From an uncultured Oscillospiraceae bacterium (GTDB lineage Bacteria > Bacillota > Clostridia > Oscillospirales > Oscillospiraceae), in NCBI GenBank assembly GCA_934589525.1, contig CAKTOB010000003.1, positions 1 through 64,000 on the forward strand: 64,000 nucleotides of DNA. The letters run 5' to 3'. The translations under genes were made by a program, and so were the position numbers. This document shows, piece after piece, positions 14,663 through 22,883 of this stretch. Below the pieces are notes generated by a model. That model ran no database searches and had not been told where the DNA came from. It saw only the letters and a program-made list of their open reading frames with translations. Each line of letters opens with the position of its first letter. The first letter of the stretch is position 1.

Positions 14663-16275
14663 TTTTCGTCTGTCGTCAGCAGGAGCTTTTGCAGCAGCAT
14701 CAGATCCATCAAATCGATTTTTCCGTCGCCGTTCAGGTCGGCGTTGCCGGTTTCCACCGGAATGTTCTGGCCCGCCAAGAAGCGGCGCAGACGCAAAAGG
14801 TCTGCGGAGGTGATGCGTCCGTCGCCGTTCACATCACCGGGAATACCCACAGTGACCTGAACGGAACCGGCGCCGGTGCCCACCGCCACTAGCTCGGCCT
14901 TCGCATTGACACCGGAGACCTCCGTCAGTGTCACCGGAATCTCCCCCTGGGGGGCATCCTGGGCAATGGTAAACTCCAGAGTCAGGATCACACCGTTCTT
15001 GTCCGTTTCGTCAGGCTGGAGCCACAGGGCCTTTTCGCCCTCTCCAATGCCCACCGTCCAGTCTCCCAGGGCAAAGGTCTCGGAGGTGCAGTCAAAATCT
15101 TCCAGGGTCAGGCGGCTTTTGTCGTAGTCGATTTGGAAGTTCAGCCCGCACAGGCCGGGATTGTCCGTCAGGGTGATTTCCAGCCGGACTTTCTGCCCCG
15201 GCTGGGCGCTGGCCTGGGCCACCGTCAGCATGGGCACCTGGGCCCGGGGCTTGGCCGATTCCTCGGTTTTCGTTGCAGCCGTGGTTTCCTCGGGAGCAGT
15301 CGTTTCTTCCACCGTCCCGGTCTGGGGCTCATCGGTGTCGGTCTGGGGTTCTTCAGTACCGCTCTGGGGCTGCGTTTCTTCTACAGGCTCCAGGGCTACA
15401 AAGTCGATGTTCTGTTCCTTGGCGAAGGTTTCCGCCGCCGTTCCGGCAAAGCCCAGGATCTGCCGGGCCCCCTCCAGGGCATCCGGATCGATGCGCTCAA
15501 TGGTCTGAGGAAACGTCACGGAGGCCAGCTTCCGGCACAGGGTAAAGGCTCCGGCATCTACCGCCGTGATCCCCTCTTCCAGGGCTACGTCCGTAATGTC
15601 TCCCCGCATCTCGTCCCAGGGGTAGTAGCGTTCCCCTTCCGGCAGCGTCACCGCGCCGGCACCCGTGACCGTCATCACGCCGCCGGTAAGCTTCCAGGTG
15701 CCGCCGGACCAGCTGCACGCCCCGTCCCGGAGCTTGCGGCTGTCGATCTGGTGGAACTTGCCGCCGCAGGCGGTTATGTAGTCCTGGGCCCCCGTACCGG
15801 CGGTGCAATTGATGATCGTCGCCTGTTCAAAGGCGTTATCCCCTACCCAGGCAACACTTCCCGGAAGGAAGACGCTGGTCAGGCCCGTACAACCGGAAAA
15901 GGCCTTTTCTCCAATGCCCACAAGGCCCTCCGGCAAGGTCACCCAGTTGAGGGCGGCGCAATTTTCAAAAGCACTGTCATGGATATAGCGGAGCCCCTTC
16001 GGAAGGGTCACGGAGGTCAGGGACGTGCAGTCCTTCAAGGCCTCCGCCTGGATGGCGGTAATGCCGTCATCCACCCGCAGGCTCTGAATTTCTTCCTTCC
16101 GGTCCTCCCAGGGGAAGGGCCGGGTAAACTCCATCTCTCCCTGGCCGGTGATGCACAGCACCCCCTCTTCCAGGCTCCAGCCCTGTTCCGGCGCCTCCGC
16201 CGCTGCCCCTGCCGCCAGCAGGAACAAAAACGGAATACACAATAGTACAGACAGTATCGCTTTTAAACTTCTCAT
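14659..16275 (-). CDS. Secreted protein: BspA-type leucine-rich repeats, cohesin domain and type I dockerin
   Basis: The 538-residue protein has a signal peptide (hydrophobic core about 8-22, cut after AGAAAEA). Two blocks of BspA-like repeats (about 27-175 and 185-290, with motifs such as LTSVTLPKGLRYIHDSAFENC) follow, then a Thr/Glu/Pro linker (about 295-345). A cohesin-like beta domain (about 346-476, FQIDYDKSRLTLEDF) and a dockerin (479-534) end it. The dockerin has two EF-hand-like repeats, GDVNGDGRITSADLLRLRR and ADLNGDGKIDLMDLMLLQ. Dockerins bind cohesins in cellulosome-like assemblies, so carrying both suggests an adaptor or self-assembling scaffold. GGGGGAG precedes the ATG. It lies 20 nt downstream of ftsH and is probably cotranscribed. 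Confidence 0.85.
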   Translation of the reverse strand: MRSLKAILSVLLCIPFLFLLAAGAAAEAPEQGWSLEEGVLCITGQGEMEFTRPFPWEDRKEEIQSLRVDDGITAIQAEALKDCTSLTSVTLPKGLRYIHDSAFENCAALNWVTLPEGLVGIGEKAFSGCTGLTSVFLPGSVAWVGDNAFEQATIINCTAGTGAQDYITACGGKFHQIDSRKLRDGACSWSGGTWKLTGGVMTVTGAGAVTLPEGERYYPWDEMRGDITDVALEEGITAVDAGAFTLCRKLASVTFPQTIERIDPDALEGARQILGFAGTAAETFAKEQNIDFVALEPVEETQPQSGTEEPQTDTDEPQTGTVEETTAPEETTAATKTEESAKPRAQVPMLTVAQASAQPGQKVRLEITLTDNPGLCGLNFQIDYDKSRLTLEDFDCTSETFALGDWTVGIGEGEKALWLQPDETDKNGVILTLEFTIAQDAPQGEIPVTLTEVSGVNAKAELVAVGTGAGSVQVTVGIPGDVNGDGRITSADLLRLRRFLAGQNIPVETGNADLNGDGKIDLMDLMLLQKLLLTTDEK

Positions 16276-16295
16276 GGTTCTCCCCCGATCTCTCT

Positions 16296-18197
16296 TTACG
16301 GGTTTTCCTTCTCCTGTGCCTCAGAGGCTTCTTCCGGCGCCTGGGCGGCATTAACGTATGCCATCAATTCTTCGCCGGTAATGGTTTCCTTTACCAGCAA
16401 GTATTCCGAAATTTCGTCCAGCAATCCCCGATTTTCCGTCAGAATCCGGATGGCATCGGCGAAAGCACCGTCCAGAAGTTTCTGGACCTCCTTATCCACC
16501 TGGGCCGCCGTATCCTGGGAGCAATCCATATAGGCCTGACCGTCCAGGTAGCTGTTCTGCACGGTGGCGGTGGTCATGAGCCCCAGTTCCTTGCTCATGC
16601 CGTACTGGGAGACCATATTTCTGGCAAGAGACGTTGCCCGCTGCAAATCGTTGGCGGCTCCCGTGGTCTGGGCTCCGAAGACCAGCTGCTCCGCCGCCCG
16701 ACCGCCTACCAGGCTCTTGAGTTCCACCTCCAGCTCCTGCCGGGTGGACAGGAACTTTTCTTCCTCGGGAAGATACATGGTATAGCCCAGGGCGCCGGAG
16801 GTATGGGGTACGATGGTGATTTTGGAAACAGGCTGGGCGTGCTTTTCCAGGGCGGAAACCAGGGCATGGCCCACCTCGTGGTAGGCAACCAGCCGCTTTT
16901 CCGTCTCCGTCAGCACGGTGTTCTTCTTCTCGGTTCCGGCGATGACGGTTTCAAAGGACACCAGCAGGTCCTCCTGGTTCACGGCCTTCCGGCCCATGCG
17001 CACGGCCCGGAGGGCCGCCTCGTTCACCAGGTTTGCCAGGTCCGCACCTACCGCGCCGGCGGTGGCCTGGGCGATCTTCTTCAGGTCCACGTCCTCCGCC
17101 AGCTTGATTTTCCGGGTATGGACCTTCAAAGTGTCCAGCCGTCCCTGATAGTTGGGCCGGTCAACAATGATCCGCCGGTCAAAACGGCCCGGGCGCAGCA
17201 GGGCCTTGTCCAGGATCTCCGGCCGGTTGGTGGCCGCCAGGCACACAATGCCCTTGGAGGGCTCAAAGCCGTCGATTTCGCTTAACAGCTGATTCAGGGT
17301 CTGCTCCTGCTCGGAATTGTTGCCGTAGCGGTTATCCCGGGCCCGGCCCACCGCATCGATCTCGTCAATGAAAATAATACAGGGGGCGACCTTGGCGGCC
17401 TGCTGGAACAGGTCTCTGACCCGGCTGGCACCCATGCCTACAAACATTTCCACAAAATCCGAGCCGGAAATGGAGAAGAAGGGCACGTCCGCCTCGCCCG
17501 CCACCGCCTTGGCAAGCAGGGTCTTACCGGTACCGGGAGAGCCCACCAGCAAGGCGCCCTTGGGGAGCCTTGCGCCGATCTCCGCGTATTTCTGGGGATT
17601 GTGGAGGAAGTCAATAATTTCTTTCAGAGACTCCTTGGCCTCGTCCTGACCGGCCACATCCTTAAAGGTCACGCCGGTCTGCTTTTCCATGTAAACCTTG
17701 GCCTTGCTCTTGCCAAAGCCCCCCATCATGCCGTCGCCGCCCATGCGCTTGGTCAGGGTCCGCATGAAGAGGAACAGGATCGCAAAGGTGATACCGTAGT
17801 ACAGGATCATCAGGATCATGGAATTGTCTTCCTGCACCTGCCAATCCGGCACCACCCCTTCTTCTACCATGGCATTGTACATGGACAGCCAGTCGCCGCT
17901 GGGCATACCGGTGTAGCAGGCCCGCTGCTGAGAGGCGGGCTTGGCGGCCTCTTCCTTGGTCAGATAGTAGATCCGGGCCCCACGGCGCTGGACCTCCGCC
18001 AGCTCATGATTGGTCATGGCCGAGTAGAACTCCGCATAGGTGGTTTCCGTATACTGGCTGTCAGACACCATATTATAGATCCAGCCAAACAGCAGCACCA
18101 GGGCCAGAGCAATGATCAGGGGTGTCCAGAAATTTTTCTTGGGATTGTTCCCACCGGGCTTTTTTTCATTGGGCCCGTCTTTTTGTTCGTAGCTCAT
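16296..18197 (-). CDS. ftsH: ATP-dependent zinc metalloprotease FtsH
   Basis: A 633-residue membrane-anchored AAA+ protease that degrades misassembled membrane proteins and regulators. Membrane helices are at about 25-42 and 127-146 with an extracellular loop between. Walker A is GSPGTGKT (219-226, Ser in place of the common second-position Pro), Walker [10 protein letters not shown] (273-281), and the arginine-finger region RPGRFDRR is at 335-342. The pore loop is MFVGMG. The zinc site is HEVGH (440-444), with the third acidic ligand in [16 protein letters not shown] lies about 10 nt upstream of the ATG. Confidence 0.97.
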   Translation of the reverse strand: MSYEQKDGPNEKKPGGNNPKKNFWTPLIIALALVLLFGWIYNMVSDSQYTETTYAEFYSAMTNHELAEVQRRGARIYYLTKEEAAKPASQQRACYTGMPSGDWLSMYNAMVEEGVVPDWQVQEDNSMILMILYYGITFAILFLFMRTLTKRMGGDGMMGGFGKSKAKVYMEKQTGVTFKDVAGQDEAKESLKEIIDFLHNPQKYAEIGARLPKGALLVGSPGTGKTLLAKAVAGEADVPFFSISGSDFVEMFVGMGASRVRDLFQQAAKVAPCIIFIDEIDAVGRARDNRYGNNSEQEQTLNQLLSEIDGFEPSKGIVCLAATNRPEILDKALLRPGRFDRRIIVDRPNYQGRLDTLKVHTRKIKLAEDVDLKKIAQATAGAVGADLANLVNEAALRAVRMGRKAVNQEDLLVSFETVIAGTEKKNTVLTETEKRLVAYHEVGHALVSALEKHAQPVSKITIVPHTSGALGYTMYLPEEEKFLSTRQELEVELKSLVGGRAAEQLVFGAQTTGAANDLQRATSLARNMVSQYGMSKELGLMTTATVQNSYLDGQAYMDCSQDTAAQVDKEVQKLLDGAFADAIRILTENRGLLDEISEYLLVKETITGEELMAYVNAAQAPEEASEAQEKENP

Positions 18198-18231
18198 ATA
18201 TCTAAGGCCTCCTCAGGCTTATTCACAGGGT

Positions 18232-18260
18232 ATCATATCACATTTTTGCACCGCTGGCAA
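18232..18260 (-). promoter_or_regulatory. Promoter of ftsH
   Basis: Minus-strand TTGCCA, 17 bp, TATGAT with an extended -10 (TGATATGAT). Confidence 0.7.
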
Positions 18261-18332
18261 TGAATGATTCCCGGTTTGCGGTAAATTTTCTGTGAATGCC
18301 CGGAATCTCCCTGGATTTCTGAAAAATAAGAG

Positions 18333-18361
18333 TTGTGAAACGGAAGAAAATCTGATATAAT
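18333..18361 (+). promoter_or_regulatory. Promoter of rlmB
   Basis: TTGTGA, 17 bp, TATAAT with an extended -10 (TGATATAAT). It diverges from the ftsH promoter. Confidence 0.72.
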
Positions 18362-18412
18362 ACGGAATAATTGTGTATAACTCAAAATAGACGAATACTG
18401 GAGATGATCCCA

Positions 18413-19222
18413 ATGAACGATAAAAGAAACGACCGTTTTCGCCGCCCTCGGGAGGCCCAGCGCCCCCAGGAGGAGCCTCGGGAGGAGACCGAAGGCCAGC
18501 TGGAGGGCCGCAACGCCATTCAGGAAGCCCTGAAAAGCGGACGGACCATTGACAAGCTTTTTATCGCCTCCGGCGATACGGACAAGGGCTTGCAGCGTCT
18601 GGCCGCCCAGGCCAAGGAGGCCGGGGCCGTGGTGGTGCCGGTGGACCGCCGGAAGCTGGACGCCATGTCCTTTACCCGGTCCCATCAGGGTGTGATAGCC
18701 CTGGCCGCCGCCCACGAATACTATTCTATTGACGACATTCTGGAAGAGGCCGCCGCCCGGGGGCAAGCCCCCCTCATCGTCATCTGTGACGAGCTGTCTG
18801 ACCCCCACAACCTGGGTGCCATTCTCCGGTCCGCCGAGTGCGCCGGTGCCCACGGAGTCATTATTCCCAAGCGCCGCAGCGTGGGTCTTACCGCCACCGT
18901 TGCCAAGGCCTCTGCCGGAGCCATGGAATATATGAAGGTGGCCCGGGTCACCAATATCAACAGCGCCATGCAGGAGCTCAAAGACAAGGGCGTTTGGATC
19001 TTCGGCACCGCCGCCGAAGGGGCCATCCCCATGTACAAAGCGGATCTGAAGGGGCCCACCGCCATTGTCATCGGCAATGAGGGCGTGGGCATGAGCCCCC
19101 TGGTCCGTAAGAACTGCGATGTAACGGTCTCCATCCCCATGGCAGGAAACATCAGCTCCCTGAACGCCTCTGCCGCCGCTTCTATTTTGCTGTATGAGGC
19201 GGTGCGCCAGCGCCTGGGATGA
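18413..19222 (+). CDS. rlmB: 23S rRNA (guanosine-2'-O-)-methyltransferase, TrmH/SpoU family
   Basis: The 269-residue protein has a charged N-terminal tail (Arg/Glu-rich, residues 1-28), a substrate-binding domain starting LEGRNAIQEALKSGRTIDKLF, and a SPOUT knot domain. The three SpoU motifs are NLGAILRSAECAGAHGVI (motif 1), IVIGNEGVGMSPLVR (motif 2) and IPMAGNISSLNASAAASI (motif 3). This fits RlmB, which methylates G2251 in the peptidyl-transferase P-loop. The start at 18413 follows TGGAGATGAT. Start codons further upstream lie inside or before that site. The next gene begins 15 nt later. Confidence 0.92.
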   Translation: MNDKRNDRFRRPREAQRPQEEPREETEGQLEGRNAIQEALKSGRTIDKLFIASGDTDKGLQRLAAQAKEAGAVVVPVDRRKLDAMSFTRSHQGVIALAAAHEYYSIDDILEEAAARGQAPLIVICDELSDPHNLGAILRSAECAGAHGVIIPKRRSVGLTATVAKASAGAMEYMKVARVTNINSAMQELKDKGVWIFGTAAEGAIPMYKADLKGPTAIVIGNEGVGMSPLVRKNCDVTVSIPMAGNISSLNASAAASILLYEAVRQRLG

Positions 19223-19237
19223 TTCCGGAGGTAGCAT

Positions 19238-21313
19238 ATGGATAACCAAGAAAACCTGGAAGAGCTCCAGGAGTTTGACCTGGAAGCCATTTTGAGTGAG
19301 TTCCACGACGACCCGGAAGGGGCAGCCGAAGAGGCTTCCGAGGATTCCGTCTCCCCAACGCTTCCGTCTTTGGACGAAGAAGCGGTGTCAGATCTTCAAG
19401 AGGCCGCAGAGGTTCTGGAGGCGGCGGATACCGCCTTTGAAGAAGACCTCTCTGACCTGCTGGGGGATCTGGGAGATTTAAGTGCGGAAGAAACCGCCCC
19501 GGGGGCCGGTCTGGAGGACACCCAGATTTTTGAAGTGACCCCGACTCCCCCAGCCAAGCCACAGGAAGAGGCCGCCTCCGCCAGTCAGGACACCCTGCGC
19601 TTCGGTGAGGAACTGCCCCGGGAGCAGGAAGAGCCTAAAAGCGAACCCATTCCCATCCGCACAGGTCTGCGGGAACTGCGGAAAAAGATCATCGCCGGAC
19701 CTGAAAAGCGGTACTATGAGCTGGCAGACCAGGGCGTGTTCTCTTTGCAGGTGGCCATCGTACTGAATTTGCTGCTGGTGGTGTTCTGCATCGGCTCCAG
19801 CGCCATGTTCACCGCCGGGGTGATTCCGGAAAACCGTCTGCGGTTTGTGATCTTCACCCAGGTGCTCTCCATGCTCCTGTCCGCACTGCTGGGCTGCTAC
19901 CAGCTGATGGACGGCCTGGGCGAGCTGTTCCACGGAAGATTCACCATCAATACTTTGCTCTTTTTCACATTGATCGCCTGCTGCGTGGATGCGGTCTTCT
20001 GCTTCCAGGAGCTGCGCATTCCCTGTTGCTCCGGCTTTGCTCTGCAAATGACCTTTGCCCTCTTGGCCCGGTATCACCGCCGGACCACGGAAACCTACCA
20101 GATGGATACCCTGCGGAAGGCCAACCATTTAAATGCCACCGTAAAGGAACCCAATTATCTGGACGGCAAGCCCGCCTTGCTGCGGACTCCGGGAGACGTG
20201 GATGCCTTTACGGAGAACTACAAAAAGCCCTCCGGTCCGGAAAAGCTTCAGGGGCTTTACTGCCTTGTAAGTCTTCTTGTCTGCCTGGGCCTGGGTGCGT
20301 TGGCGGGAACCAAGTATTCTGTAAGCTTGGGCGTTCAGGTGCTGTCCGTTTCCCTGATGGCCGCAGTGCCCGCCAGCTTCTTTGTGACCCTGACCCGGCC
20401 CGCCTGCATTCTGGAGCACCGGCTGCATATGGTTGGAGCCGTGATCTGCGGCTGGCAGGGTGTTGCCAAGCTCCGGGGCAAGGCCTGCTTCCCCCTGACG
20501 GATGAGGACCTGTTCCCCATGGGCTCTACCAAGCTCAACGGGGTGAAGTTCTACGGCAGCCGGGAACCGGAACAAATTCTGTCTTACGCCTCTTCCCTGA
20601 TTTCCGCCGCCGGCGGCGGGCTGGTGCCCCTGTTCCAGAACATGCTGAAGAACCGGGGCGGCAGCGAATACCCGGTATCCGAATTTCGGGATTACGGGAT
20701 CGGCGGCGTCGGCGGTGTGATCCGTGGGGAGACCGTGCTGCTGGGCAACCTGGAATTTCTGCAAAGCATGGATGTTTACATTCCCCAGGGTACCACCGTT
20801 TCCCAGGCCGTGTATATGTCCATCGAAGGAGAGCTCAGCGCAGTCATCGCCATTTCCTATGCCAAAATGCGCTCCTCCTCCGCAGGCCTCACCTCTCTGG
20901 GCGGCTATCGAAAAATCCAGCCCGTGATGCTCACCGAGGACTTTATGCTCACCGGCGAGTTCCTGCACAACAAATTCTCCATCAATACCAGGAGATTCCT
21001 CTTTCCGGACCGGGACACCAAGAATGCCCTGGCAGGCCGTCAGCCTGACCCGGAGGCCGTGCCTCTGGCCCTGTCCACCCGGGACGAGCTGGTAGGTGCC
21101 GTTTATCCCATTACCGGTGCCAACGCCCTGTTTGCCGCCTGTCGGCTGGGCATGCTCATCCACATTCTGGGGGGCATTGTGGGCATGCTCATTATGTTCG
21201 CCCTGGCCTTCCAGGGAAGCACCGAGCTGCTGACCCCCACAAACATTCTGCTGTATCAGCTGATCTGGATGGTTCCCGGAATGCTGGTCACCGAATGGGC
21301 CAGAACCGTATAA
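19238..21313 (+). CDS. Degenerate P-type-ATPase-like membrane protein
   Basis: The 691-residue protein has an acidic, disordered N-terminus (1-140), membrane segments near 167-195, 202-225, 236-278 and 338-386, a cytoplasmic part (387-628) and a final hairpin (630-687). The soluble part parallels heavy-metal P-type ATPases. GGVGGVIRGETVLLGNLEFL mimics the N-domain loop, MLTEDFMLTGEFLHNKF the TGD...A region, and LFPDRDTKNAL the P-x-D-K helix. The DKTGT phosphorylation site is replaced by LTDEDLFPMG and no GDGxNDxP is present, so ATP-driven transport is not expected. GGAGG precedes the ATG. It is probably cotranscribed with rlmB. Role unknown, perhaps a sensor or partner of an active pump. Confidence 0.6.
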   Translation: MDNQENLEELQEFDLEAILSEFHDDPEGAAEEASEDSVSPTLPSLDEEAVSDLQEAAEVLEAADTAFEEDLSDLLGDLGDLSAEETAPGAGLEDTQIFEVTPTPPAKPQEEAASASQDTLRFGEELPREQEEPKSEPIPIRTGLRELRKKIIAGPEKRYYELADQGVFSLQVAIVLNLLLVVFCIGSSAMFTAGVIPENRLRFVIFTQVLSMLLSALLGCYQLMDGLGELFHGRFTINTLLFFTLIACCVDAVFCFQELRIPCCSGFALQMTFALLARYHRRTTETYQMDTLRKANHLNATVKEPNYLDGKPALLRTPGDVDAFTENYKKPSGPEKLQGLYCLVSLLVCLGLGALAGTKYSVSLGVQVLSVSLMAAVPASFFVTLTRPACILEHRLHMVGAVICGWQGVAKLRGKACFPLTDEDLFPMGSTKLNGVKFYGSREPEQILSYASSLISAAGGGLVPLFQNMLKNRGGSEYPVSEFRDYGIGGVGGVIRGETVLLGNLEFLQSMDVYIPQGTTVSQAVYMSIEGELSAVIAISYAKMRSSSAGLTSLGGYRKIQPVMLTEDFMLTGEFLHNKFSINTRRFLFPDRDTKNALAGRQPDPEAVPLALSTRDELVGAVYPITGANALFAACRLGMLIHILGGIVGMLIMFALAFQGSTELLTPTNILLYQLIWMVPGMLVTEWARTV

Positions 21314-21328
21314 ACGCCTATAATGTTT

Positions 21329-21360
21329 AGCCCCGGGCCGCACATGGCAGCCCGGGGCTT
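21329..21360. terminator. Terminator between the pseudo-ATPase gene and the convergent MATE gene
   Basis: AGCCCCGGGC pairs with GCCCGGGGCT around an 11-nt loop. T tails are short on both strands, so efficiency may be moderate. Confidence 0.65.
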
Positions 21361-21375
21361 TCATACTGTTTGGAT

Positions 21376-22764
21376 TTATTGTGCGATAATGGGGGCTTCT
21401 TCCCGGGGGATGGCTTTTCCCAGGGCGTAGTAGGTGGCAAACAGAACAAACAGCGTCACATTGTGGCCGATCATACAGCCCCAGGCTGCCACCAGACCCA
21501 GGCCCAAAATTCTGGTGCAGATAAAGGTTCCAAAAATCCGGATGCACCACATGCCCAGGATGTTAAACACGAAGGGCGGGACGGTACGGCCGATGCCCTG
21601 CATAATGCCTTCCAGCACAATGGGCACCCCGTAGAAGGGTTCCGAAATGGCCACCATCCGCAATACCGTGGTACCCAGAGCCTTGACCTGGGGGTCTTTG
21701 GTAAAAATAGACATGAGCTGGGGGGCGAAAATCAGCAGCAGGCCTCCGGTGACCACCATGAGCCCCACCTCCAGCGGGAGGATGGTTCCTGCCAGGGATT
21801 TGAGCTTTTTATGGTCCCGGGCTCCCAGGGCGTTCCCCGCCAGGGTGGCCGCAGCGGTCTGCATGCCCCAGCCGGGGACATAGAACAGGGATTCCACCGT
21901 ATTGGCAATGGTGTGGGCGGCGGTGGAGGTGTCACCCAGGGCGTTGATCATGGCCGCAAAGGCCACATAGCCCAGGGAGGTGCCGAAACGCTGGAGCATA
22001 TTGGGGAAGGCCACATGCCAGCAGGGCTTCAGGATCTCCCCGTCCGGCAGGAACCGCTGCCCCTTGGGAGACAGCTCCGGGTGCTTCCACAGCCGGATGG
22101 TCATGGCAACGCCGCCGTAAACATAGGCCACCGCACTGGCCACCGCCGCGCCGTTGATGCCCCAGCCTGCGCCCCACATGGGAATAGACAGGCCGAAGAG
22201 GCGCACCTGACGGCTGGAATAGATCAGCAGGTAATTGAGCACGATGTTGATGAGGTTCATGTTCAGGCTCACCCGCATGGGTGTCCTGGTGTCCCCTACG
22301 GAGCGCAGCACCGTGGCAAAAATGATGCTGGCTGCCCGGAAGAGCATGGGGGAATAGAGAATGAGAAAATACTGGGAAGCCTGGTCCCGGATGGACACAT
22401 CCACCTGCATCCAGCGGGTGATCTTTCCGCTGAGCCCCGTGGTCACGGCGGTAAACAGCAGCCCCACCAGCAGGGTCATGGTCACCGCCTGGGCCGAAGC
22501 TCTTTTGGCCCGCTGCTGGTCCCCTGCCCCGTAGCACTGGGAGATTATTGCTAAAAAGCCCACGCCCACGGCGGAAACCGTACTGCCTACCAGCCAGGAG
22601 ACTGTGGCGGTGGCCCCGACGGCGGCGGTGGCCTGGGTCCCCAAGGTTCCTACCATGGCCGTATCAATATACTGCACGGCCGTCTGCATCAGCTCTTCCA
22701 GCATGGTGGGCCATGCCAGAGTGAAAATCAGGGCCAGCATCTTTCTGTCCAATCTTCTGTTCAT
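21376..22764 (-). CDS. MATE family efflux transporter
   Basis: The 462-residue protein has 12 predicted membrane segments in the two-bundle MATE arrangement. The start reads RKMLALIFTLAWPTMLEELMQ with the family QYIDTAMVGTLG segment next. The mirrored second half opens LKPCWHVAFPNMLQRFG. MATE pumps use Na+ or H+ to expel cationic drugs or metabolites. The substrate cannot be told here. The start at 22764 has AAGGA upstream. The reading frame to 22854 would cross the promoter. Confidence 0.88.
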   Translation of the reverse strand: MNRRLDRKMLALIFTLAWPTMLEELMQTAVQYIDTAMVGTLGTQATAAVGATATVSWLVGSTVSAVGVGFLAIISQCYGAGDQQRAKRASAQAVTMTLLVGLLFTAVTTGLSGKITRWMQVDVSIRDQASQYFLILYSPMLFRAASIIFATVLRSVGDTRTPMRVSLNMNLINIVLNYLLIYSSRQVRLFGLSIPMWGAGWGINGAAVASAVAYVYGGVAMTIRLWKHPELSPKGQRFLPDGEILKPCWHVAFPNMLQRFGTSLGYVAFAAMINALGDTSTAAHTIANTVESLFYVPGWGMQTAAATLAGNALGARDHKKLKSLAGTILPLEVGLMVVTGGLLLIFAPQLMSIFTKDPQVKALGTTVLRMVAISEPFYGVPIVLEGIMQGIGRTVPPFVFNILGMWCIRIFGTFICTRILGLGLVAAWGCMIGHNVTLFVLFATYYALGKAIPREEAPIIAQ

Positions 22765-22800
22765 CTTTCTATCCTTCCTGGGCGTTGTGCCTGAACCTGT

Positions 22801-22830
22801 ATTATACACAGAAGGCATCGGTTCCGTCAA
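22801..22830 (-). promoter_or_regulatory. Promoter of the first MATE gene
   Basis: Minus-strand TTGACG, 18 bp, TATAAT, directly after the thrS terminator. Confidence 0.65.
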
Positions 22831-22833
22831 GGC

Positions 22834-22871
22834 AAAAAACGATCCGGGCCACAAAAAGCAGCTCGGATCGT
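22834..22871 (-). terminator. Terminator of thrS
   Basis: ACGATCCG pairs with CGGATCGT, followed on the minus strand by TTTTTTG. It lies 13 nt past the thrS stop. Confidence 0.8.
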
Positions 22872-22883
22872 TTGTCTTATAGC

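Noticed and set aside
19182..19562. Minus-strand frame rich in Pro and Arg opposite the acidic N-terminus of the pseudo-ATPase
   Set aside because: This is an antisense shadow of an Asp/Glu/Ala-rich segment in GC-rich DNA, with no ribosome site.
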